Shown here piece by piece: positions 6,510 through 11,536 of a stretch of 11,536 nucleotides of DNA. The notes under the pieces are model-generated. The model searched no databases. It was not told where the DNA came from and worked only from the letters and a program-made list of their open reading frames with translations. The position numbers and the translations under genes were made by a program. Source of the DNA: an uncultured Campylobacter sp. (GTDB lineage Bacteria > Campylobacterota > Campylobacteria > Campylobacterales > Campylobacteraceae). How positions within the stretch are numbered: position 1 is the first letter of the stretch; every line of letters starts with the position of its first letter. The stretch lies in NCBI RefSeq assembly GCF_938045595.1, contig NZ_CALIBB010000208.1:1-11536 (forward strand). Direction: 5' to 3'.

Positions 6510-6917
6510 TTAAATTTTATCGCCATTTTTATTATTTACGCCTTTTAGAATTTCACGTAATAGATCGTTTTCGGCGGCATTTTTCTCATCTAATATTGAT
6601 ACGCCCATAGTTGTTGGAGTAATCTTAGATAAAAATAGATTTACAAGCTCTGTTTTTTCATCGATTCCGTATGACGATGTAACTATATCCAATAAATCGT
6701 GCCGCTCTATAAAACTATCAAAGATATCTTCTAATTGCGACGCTTTCTCTGCGTAGAAGAATATCCACTTTACGCCTATAAGAAAATCCGTTGTGATATT
6801 ACTAAAGATATCTATCTTATCCATAAAGTGCGATCCGATAAGCAAATATATGTCTAAGCCGCTTTTGGACAAAGAGCCAAGCTCGTAAATAGAACCGATA
6901 TTTTTATAATTTATCAT
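6510..6917 (-). CDS. Hypothetical protein, 135 aa
   Basis: Protein of 135 residues, probably soluble. Residues 9-36 (SIYELGSLSKSGLDIYLLIG and following) and 41-57 (TTDFLIGVKWIFFYAEK) are fairly hydrophobic, but they contain charges and do not look like clear membrane spans. The C-terminal third is helical and acidic (LREILKGVNNK at 120-130). I do not recognise the family. A role as an immunity protein rests only on gene size and position within the block. The ATG starts 1 nt after the stop of the 63-codon gene, which suggests coupled translation; GGGAG lies about 11 nt upstream, inside that gene. Confidence 0.55.
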   Translation of the reverse strand: MINYKNIGSIYELGSLSKSGLDIYLLIGSHFMDKIDIFSNITTDFLIGVKWIFFYAEKASQLEDIFDSFIERHDLLDIVTSSYGIDEKTELVNLFLSKITPTTMGVSILDEKNAAENDLLREILKGVNNKNGDKI

Positions 6918-6918
6918 T

Positions 6919-7110
6919 TTATTTCTCGCTCCCTTGTTTTTTTATCATCTTTAGCCACTCTTTTTCAAATTTATAATATCTTTCAAGCTTTTTATTCTTT
7001 TCTATTTGATCAGATTTTTCTATCTCAGCATAATCTTGCAGCTCGCCCCCGCACTTAGGGCAAACACTCCTATCTTTAACGTCCGAGAAATTATAAAATT
7101 TACTTCTCAT
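6919..7110 (-). CDS. Small protein with single CPKCGG zinc knuckle, 63 aa
   Basis: Protein of 63 residues, first gene of the minus-strand block. It has one CxxC, VCPKCGGEL at 16-24, followed by a long charged helix rich in Lys and Glu (29-63). A zinc ribbon normally needs two Cys pairs, so this is either a half-ribbon that dimerises or a remnant of a longer gene. The start is weak: no good Shine-Dalgarno close to the ATG (GTAGGAAAA lies more than 20 nt upstream) and an in-frame stop 15 nt upstream. It abuts the next gene with a 1-nt gap. Function unknown. Confidence 0.45.
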   Translation of the reverse strand: MRSKFYNFSDVKDRSVCPKCGGELQDYAEIEKSDQIEKNKKLERYYKFEKEWLKMIKKQGSEK

Positions 7111-7425
7111 ATTTTTAAAATTTTACCGTAATTTTCCTACGAAATTTTACTTAAATTTGGCTTCAGTCGTTTAAAATTTTATCTCTTTGAAATTTAAATT
7201 TCAACCATTGTCCGGCGTTTTAAATTTCTCTGTTTTTTTAAAATGCGCGCCTCAAACGCCGCTTTAAAATTTACGCAGACGCGAGCAAGCGAGAGGCTGC
7301 TGCGATAAATTTAAAGCCAAATTTTATTTCTAGCCATTTTTTAATTCGTTTCTTATTTTTAATATATTAAAATCCCGCTCCGTTTCATTTGCAAATTTGA
7401 AACGTATTTCTAAAAAGGAAAATCA
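7111..7425. other. Divergent intergenic region, right edge of the block
   Basis: 315 nt without a gene, lying between the minus-strand block and the SemiSWEET gene. It is full of AAATTTTA/TAAATTTAA motifs. G+C-richer sequence typical of the flanks resumes around 7240. It must hold promoters for both directions; only the plus-strand one (7368-7378) can be proposed. Confidence 0.4.
7368..7378 (+). promoter_or_regulatory. Putative SemiSWEET promoter -10 with AATCCCGC
   Basis: TAAAAT (7368-7373) is followed by CCCGC, about 47 nt before the ATG at 7426. It is less canonical than the rclA box but shares AATCCCGC with it and with the TonB-receptor leader. Confidence 0.4.
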
Positions 7426-7683
7426 ATGAGCGAAAGAAATTTACAAATTTTAGGTTGGGCGGGCACATGCCTGTCGGTCATCATGTACGTATCCTACGTG
7501 CCGAACATAATGGCAAATTTAGACGGCAACAAAGTCCCGTTTCTCCAGCCGCTCGCAGCCGCGATAAACTGCACGATATGGGTCAGCTACGGTCTTTTAA
7601 AGCCTAAAAAGGACTATCCGCTCGCCGCGGCGAATTTCCCGGGGATCATCTTTGGGCTGCTAACCGCAATAACGGCGCTTTAA
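7426..7683 (+). CDS. SemiSWEET family sugar transporter
   Basis: Inner-membrane protein of 85 residues, the usual length for bacterial SemiSWEETs (MtN3/saliva family, half-size relatives of eukaryotic SWEETs). They dimerise to form a facilitated sugar channel. Three membrane helices are visible: about 7-28, 40-58 and 64-84. The first carries the conserved proline (YVPNI, P26) and the first loop has the typical NLDGNKVPFLQPL. W52 in INCTIWVSYGL and N70 in AAANFPGI correspond to the pocket Trp and Asn of the family. AAGGAAA precedes the ATG. It stands alone, without sugar-catabolic genes beside it, so the substrate cannot be told. This is notable because many Campylobacter use sugars poorly. 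Confidence 0.9.
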   Translation: MSERNLQILGWAGTCLSVIMYVSYVPNIMANLDGNKVPFLQPLAAAINCTIWVSYGLLKPKKDYPLAAANFPGIIFGLLTAITAL

Positions 7684-7694
7684 CCGCGCTTTTA

Positions 7695-7725
7695 GCGGCT
7701 TAATAAATTTCAAAATCGCCCGCGC
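7695..7725 (+). repeat. Direct repeat copy 1 (about 31 bp)
   Basis: Starts GCGGCTTAATAAATTTC and ends AAAATCGCCCGCGC. It matches the copy at 7855-7886 except for small indels, 160 nt apart, in the non-coding gap between the SemiSWEET and stress-protein genes. Confidence 0.5.
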
Positions 7726-7854
7726 TGTACCTTGCATGCTGTGTCCGCAACGCTTTTTAGCCGCCTACTACGCTGCAACTGCTCGATCGCCTGTCGCACC
7801 GAGCCTAAGCTAGCTTGCCACAAGCGCGCCCGCACCTCACAAATCCATTACGAC

Positions 7855-7886
7855 GCGGCTTTAGAATTTCACAAAATCGCCCGCGC
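7855..7886 (+). repeat. Direct repeat copy 2 (about 32 bp)
   Basis: Starts GCGGCTTTAGAATTTCAC and ends AAAATCGCCCGCGC. It differs from copy 1 by a few bases and a 2-nt insertion. The 130 nt between the copies hold no supported gene, so this may reflect duplication or a small excised or inserted element. Confidence 0.5.
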
Positions 7887-7975
7887 CGAATTCAAGTTCG
7901 CCGAATTTAAATAACTTTTATGCAAAATTTGATAAGCTTATTTCGGTCAAAATTTTATCTTTAAAAGGACGAAAA

Positions 7976-8821
7976 ATGAAAAAGGTCATCACTTGCGTCG
8001 ATCAAAATGCGCTTGCCCCGGCGGTTAGAGATTACGGAATTTACGTCGCTAAAACCTTGGGTGCCGAGCTCGTGTTTATTCACGTGGTTGAAATCCCGGA
8101 GCTTGGCGAAAATTTTTATGGGCTAGCCGCAGGCGGGATCGTCCTAGGAGAGAATGATATCCTTGCAAATAGCTACGGAAGTCCCACACTAGGCGGCGTG
8201 GATGCGGAAAAAGACCACGAAGAAGCTGAAGCGATGCTGGATGAATATATCTGCGCCGCGACTGCTGCGGGCGTAAAGGCGAGTAAGATCATTAAAGATG
8301 GCGATTTCATCGACGTTATCGCCGAGTACAAGGACGAAGCTGAAATTTTTGTACTCGGTATCAAGGGCTCAAATAACGAGGACGTAGGCTTTAACGCAAG
8401 CGTGCTGATAAAGGAGCTCCACGTGCCATCGCTGCTCGTGAATAAGGAATTTTCACCGATTAACTCCGTGCTCATTGCGTTTGACGGCACTGACGCGGCG
8501 AAACGCACGCTTGAGTTTATAAAGAGCTCAAAGCTTCTTGCGAGCGCACATAAGCATGTCTTGCACATCAATCTCGATGCCGCAGAGGGCGAGCGGATGC
8601 TGGATCTGGCGCGCGAAATTTTAGGCACTCAAAACGCCACTTTCAAATGCATCCAAGCCGAAGTGCCCGCCGATGAGATCATCAAATATCGCCGCGCTAA
8701 TGACCTCGATCTAATCGCTACCGGCGCCTTTACGAAGGGATTTTTCAAAAAGCTCTTTTTAGGCAGCGTCTCCGAGGATATCTTGCACAATGCGCTTGTA
8801 CCGGTGCTAGTGCTATCGTAA
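7976..8821 (+). CDS. Tandem universal stress protein (two Usp domains)
   Basis: Cytoplasmic protein of 281 residues, about twice a single Usp domain. Domain 1 (1-156) begins KKVITCVDQNALAPAVRDYG and contains LVFIHVVEIPE and EIFVLGIKGS, but lacks the glycine-rich ATP-binding end motif. Domain 2 (161-281) begins INSVLIAFDGTDAAKRTLEF and ends with LIATGAFTKGFFKKLFLGSV, then SEDILHNALVPVLVL, the usual G...G-S nucleotide-binding loop (G250, G263, S264). So one half probably binds ATP and the other is structural, as in UspE-like tandem proteins. Usp proteins help survival in stress or starvation; the exact role is unknown. AAAAGGAC precedes the ATG. It appears monocistronic and ends at a strong hairpin. 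Confidence 0.9.
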   Translation: MKKVITCVDQNALAPAVRDYGIYVAKTLGAELVFIHVVEIPELGENFYGLAAGGIVLGENDILANSYGSPTLGGVDAEKDHEEAEAMLDEYICAATAAGVKASKIIKDGDFIDVIAEYKDEAEIFVLGIKGSNNEDVGFNASVLIKELHVPSLLVNKEFSPINSVLIAFDGTDAAKRTLEFIKSSKLLASAHKHVLHINLDAAEGERMLDLAREILGTQNATFKCIQAEVPADEIIKYRRANDLDLIATGAFTKGFFKKLFLGSVSEDILHNALVPVLVLS

Positions 8822-8848
8822 TCGCAAGACCAAACGCCGATAAACGCT

Positions 8849-8887
8849 AAATTCCGTCGCTTACGTTATTTTAAAGCGGCGGAATTT
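8849..8887 (+). terminator. Rho-independent-like terminator after usp
   Basis: AAATTCCGTCGC pairs with GCGGCGGAATTT over 12 bp with one T·G wobble around a 15-nt loop, followed by an A+T-rich stretch with a T6 run (TTTTAGAATTTTAAATTTTTT). It lies 28 nt after the usp stop. This is the clearest terminator in the window. Confidence 0.65.
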
Positions 8888-9067
8888 TAGAATTTTAAAT
8901 TTTTTAATCCTTCGTTTTTCAAATTCATATACTTTTTAAAATTCATAGAAATTTTGCTTAAAAATTCGTCAATAGATCTTATTAAATTCCGTTAAATTAG
9001 TAATTGCATATAAAATTTTATGATTTAGTTTATTAAAAATTTTATTGTTATTTAAGAAGAATTGTAA

Positions 9068-9078
9068 GATAATCCCGC
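9068..9078 (+). promoter_or_regulatory. Putative TonB-receptor promoter -10 with AATCCCGC
   Basis: GATAAT (9068-9073), preceded by TGTAA, is followed by CCCGC, about 42 nt before the ATG. The upstream region (8940-9065) is very A+T-rich. An iron-uptake gene would be expected to be Fur-regulated, but I cannot point to a convincing Fur box. Confidence 0.45.
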
Positions 9079-9119
9079 CAGTAAATTGATATGGATTATA
9101 AAATCTAAAAAGGATTTTT

Positions 9120-11536
9120 ATGAAAAAGGGTAAAATTTTACTTTCTTTTGCGCTACTTTGCTCGCCGTTTTGGCTTACTGCGGCGCAAAATAGTGGCACT
9201 TCTCAAAACTCATCCGCCGCAAGCTCCACCTCTAAAATTTCGTCGTCGCAAAGCTCTGCGCAAAAGCCTGAAAACCCTACCGTTGCAAATTCCGCGTCGC
9301 AGGGCAACGCTGTCGTAAGCCCCGCTACTAAAGGCGTTGCACAAAATTCCATGCCGCAAAGCGGTAGCGCGGCAAATTCTACGCTGCAGGGTTTGGACGA
9401 CGACAATCTCGGCACCATAAACGTCACGGGCAAGGCCGATCTGTCCACTACCGAGGGCACGGGCTCTTATACGACGGGCAATATGAGCACCGCGACGGGG
9501 CTAAATTTAAGCATAAGAGAAACGCCGCAGTCCATAAGCGTCATCTCCAATCAGCTTTTAAAAGATCTGAGCTTGCACAACGCCGAAGAGGCTCTTTCAA
9601 AATACGCCACCGGCATTTCGCTAAATAACGACGCGGGCGGCAATCGCATCGTCTCGCGCGGCTTTTATGTCGATAATATCCAAGAAGACGGCATCGCAAG
9701 CTCGGTTTCTAGCTCCGTGTTCGGGCCACTGGGCTCATCGAAGGAATTTACCGATTTGGAATTCTACGATCGCGTTGAGGTTCTGCGCGGCGTAGCGGGC
9801 CTTACGCAAAGCAACGGCGAGCCCGGCGGCACGATAAATTTAATCCGAAAGCGCCCGAGCGATCAGTTCGGCTTTAACGCAAGTCTAAGCGGCGGTAGCT
9901 GGGATAATTATCGCGGCATGATCGACGTAACGGACGCGGTAAATCAAAGCGGTACGGCACGCGCGCGGCTGATCGGAATTTTAAGTAAAACGGGCTCATT
10001 TAAGGACTATCCGCGCAACGGCTATCGCGAAGGCGTCGGCGTTTCGACGGAATTTGACGTGGCCGATAAGACGCTTCTTAGCGCGGGATTTTTGTGGCAA
10101 AAAACCGTCGGCGTATATGATATTTACGGCGTGCCCGTTTTAGACAATCATGGAAATTTACTGAATTTACCGCGCAGAAGCTACTTCGGCTCAAACTGGG
10201 ATAAGATCGAATATAAAAAATTTAACGCCTACAGCGAACTTTCGCACGAATTTAGCGATGATCTGAAAGCCTATGCGAGGCTCAATTATACCGATAGCGA
10301 TAGCATGTTAAAATTCGGAGCGCTCGGCGGGGCAGATCCTTACAACGGCACCACGTCGCATACGGTGCGATATAGAATTTACGATAACGACTCCAAAGAG
10401 ATCGGGTTTCAAACGGGACTAGATGGTAAATTCGAAGCATTTGGGCAGAAGCACGACTTTTTCTTAAACGGCTCGCTTAGCAACGAAAAGCTTAATTGGC
10501 GCGAGACTAGAACGAGAGATTCGTCTATGGCGTCACTGGGGATGAATATTTATAATTGGGACCGCTCAAGGATCGCTCAACCCGATTGGAGCAGCGCCGC
10601 TACATTTAAAGACCGAAGCTCCACTACCATAAAGCAGCGCGCGATCTCGCTCGGGACTAGATTAAACTTAACCGACGATTTCCACTTTTTGCTCGGCGGA
10701 CGCTTTTCGAAGGTAACCTACAGCAGGTATTATTATAATATTTTGCGCGGTACGGCTTCGCATAGCACAAGCCCGAGCAAATCGGATTTCACGCCGTATG
10801 CGGGAGTGGTCTGGGATTTTGCGGATAATTTTTCATGGTACGCAAGCTATGCCGAAATTTTTAAGCCGCAAGCCGCGCGCGATAAAGACGGTAAAATTTT
10901 AGATCCCGTCGTCGGCTATAATTTAGAAACCGGCGTGAAGGGAGAATTTTTTGACGGCGCGCTTAATACGAATGTCGCGCTATTTCAGATCATTCAGAAA
11001 AATAGGGCGATGAGCGATCCTCTTAATACGAACTACTCCATCGCCGAGGGCAAGGTGCGAAGCCGCGGCGTGGATGCCGAGCTACAAGGCTCGCTTACTG
11101 AGAATTGGAAATTATTCGCAGGATATACTTTCAACCGCAGCGTCTATTTAAAGACGGAAAGAACCTCCGCAGCGGTCGATTATAGCAAGGGCGCAAACGC
11201 CAAACGCTACATTCCGAAGCATCTGTTTAAGCTCTATACGAACTATGAAATTCCGCTCGGCGAAAATCGTAAGATCGCTTTGGGCGCCGGCATGCGCTAT
11301 CAGAGCAAAACCGCTTCGATATATCGCGAAAACGTTGCGTACTATGCCGCGCCGCAGAAGGCTTACACGCTGTGGGACGCAAACGTCGGCTATCATTTCG
11401 ACAAGCACTTTAGCGTAAATTTTGCGGTCAAAAACATCACGGATAAGAAGTATTTTCAAAATACGCAAAATCGCGTCGCGGGGATGAATAATTACTACGG
11501 CGAGCCGCGGAATTTTATGTTGACGCTTAATTATAC
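9120..11536 (+). CDS. TonB-dependent siderophore receptor, FhuE-like (3' end cut by window)
   Basis: Outer-membrane ferric-siderophore receptor; 805 residues are visible, with only the last few missing because the frame runs off the window. Signal peptide 1-22 (cleavage near LTAA/Q). Residues 23-95 form a Ser/Asn/Gln/Ala-rich linker with loose repeats (VANSASQG, AQNSMPQSG, AANSTLQG). The TonB box is GTINVTG at 98-104. The plug (about 128-246) has RETPQSISVIS, RVEVLRGVAGL and GEPGGTINLIRKRP, the hallmark of siderophore receptors. The rest is the 22-strand barrel, ending YYGEPRNFMLTLNY, as in the FhuE/FpvA group. There is no STN signalling domain, so surface signalling to a sigma factor is unlikely. 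Visible length exceeds E. coli FhuE (about 729), mainly because of the linker. The substrate is probably a hydroxamate siderophore, by inference. AAAAAGGA precedes the ATG. Confidence 0.92.
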   Translation, partial: MKKGKILLSFALLCSPFWLTAAQNSGTSQNSSAASSTSKISSSQSSAQKPENPTVANSASQGNAVVSPATKGVAQNSMPQSGSAANSTLQGLDDDNLGTINVTGKADLSTTEGTGSYTTGNMSTATGLNLSIRETPQSISVISNQLLKDLSLHNAEEALSKYATGISLNNDAGGNRIVSRGFYVDNIQEDGIASSVSSSVFGPLGSSKEFTDLEFYDRVEVLRGVAGLTQSNGEPGGTINLIRKRPSDQFGFNASLSGGSWDNYRGMIDVTDAVNQSGTARARLIGILSKTGSFKDYPRNGYREGVGVSTEFDVADKTLLSAGFLWQKTVGVYDIYGVPVLDNHGNLLNLPRRSYFGSNWDKIEYKKFNAYSELSHEFSDDLKAYARLNYTDSDSMLKFGALGGADPYNGTTSHTVRYRIYDNDSKEIGFQTGLDGKFEAFGQKHDFFLNGSLSNEKLNWRETRTRDSSMASLGMNIYNWDRSRIAQPDWSSAATFKDRSSTTIKQRAISLGTRLNLTDDFHFLLGGRFSKVTYSRYYYNILRGTASHSTSPSKSDFTPYAGVVWDFADNFSWYASYAEIFKPQAARDKDGKILDPVVGYNLETGVKGEFFDGALNTNVALFQIIQKNRAMSDPLNTNYSIAEGKVRSRGVDAELQGSLTENWKLFAGYTFNRSVYLKTERTSAAVDYSKGANAKRYIPKHLFKLYTNYEIPLGENRKIALGAGMRYQSKTASIYRENVAYYAAPQKAYTLWDANVGYHFDKHFSVNFAVKNITDKKYFQNTQNRVAGMNNYYGEPRNFMLTLNY

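Larger units (their letters stand above)
4504..7110 (-). other. A+T-rich accessory block of small immunity-like genes
   Basis: Six genes of 63-175 codons and one 37-codon ORF run in one direction with gaps of 1, 13, 46, 34, 30 and 35 nt, so they may be one transcript. Hand counts on single 60-nt samples give 20 G+C at 6541-6600 against 39 at 3541-3600 in rclA, which suggests foreign origin. Several products are small, acidic and soluble, like immunity proteins collected beside Rhs/CDI-type toxins. I see no integrase, transposase, tRNA or flanking direct repeat inside the window. Confidence 0.6.

Noticed and set aside
7732..7914. 60-codon ORF between the SemiSWEET and stress-protein genes
   Set aside because: It has no ribosome-binding site, an odd Cys/Arg-rich composition, and runs through one copy of a direct repeat.
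8940..9119. Fur box upstream of the TonB receptor
   Set aside because: The region is so A+T-rich that partial matches appear everywhere, and none was clear enough to call.
9203..9460. Minus-strand ORF opposite the receptor N-terminus
   Set aside because: It is a shadow of the repetitive Ser/Ala-rich linker on the coding strand.
11148..11468. Minus-strand ORF opposite the receptor C-terminus
   Set aside because: The plus frame is an unbroken TonB-receptor barrel ending in the typical YGEPRN motif.
1..11536. CRISPR array, tRNA, rRNA or insertion sequence
   Set aside because: I found no regularly spaced repeats, no recognisable tRNA arms, and no transposase or integrase. The frequent AAATTTAA words are background composition.

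Overview
The window looks like a chromosomal segment of a Campylobacter (Campylobacterota) with higher G+C than C. jejuni. I infer an oral or gut species of the C. gracilis / C. showae / C. rectus type. The reasons are the constant AAATTT/TAAAATTTTA motif between genes, AAAGGA ribosome-binding sites, TATAAT-like -10 boxes without a clear -35, and recognisable Campylobacter-type proteins: a UPF0323 lipoprotein like Cj0371 and a TetR regulator resembling CmeR. The genus is fairly secure; the species is a guess.

Layout. 1-359 holds no gene. On the minus strand, 1582-360 is a two-gene operon: a helix-turn-helix/coiled-coil protein whose stop overlaps the start of a UPF0323 lipoprotein by 4 nt. 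Divergent from it, on the plus strand, is a CmeR-like TetR repressor (1861-2484) with a 23-bp inverted repeat in its leader. It is followed by rclA (2818-4158), encoding a flavin disulfide oxidoreductase of the reactive-chlorine/copper-resistance type. A G+C-rich hairpin and a gene-poor stretch then lead into an A+T-rich block on the minus strand (7110-4504). This block has six small genes plus one micro-ORF, all in one direction with gaps of 1-46 nt. Several look like immunity proteins of polymorphic toxin systems, but no toxin is present in the window. After the block the plus strand carries a SemiSWEET sugar transporter (7426-7683), a tandem universal stress protein (7976-8821) with a convincing hairpin terminator, and a large FhuE-like TonB-dependent siderophore receptor (9120 to the window end, lacking only its last few residues).

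How the parts may work together. The flanks are stress and nutrient functions: oxidant/copper defence, universal stress, sugar transport and iron uptake. The middle block is an accessory insertion that fits a defensive role against toxins from neighbouring bacteria. Three plus-strand genes (rclA, SemiSWEET, the TonB receptor) share an AATCCCGC element at or just after the presumed -10 box. The strongest leads are the toxin-less immunity-like array, the rclA/CmeR-like pairing with its palindrome, and the Ser/Asn/Gln-rich, internally repeated N-terminal linker of the receptor.
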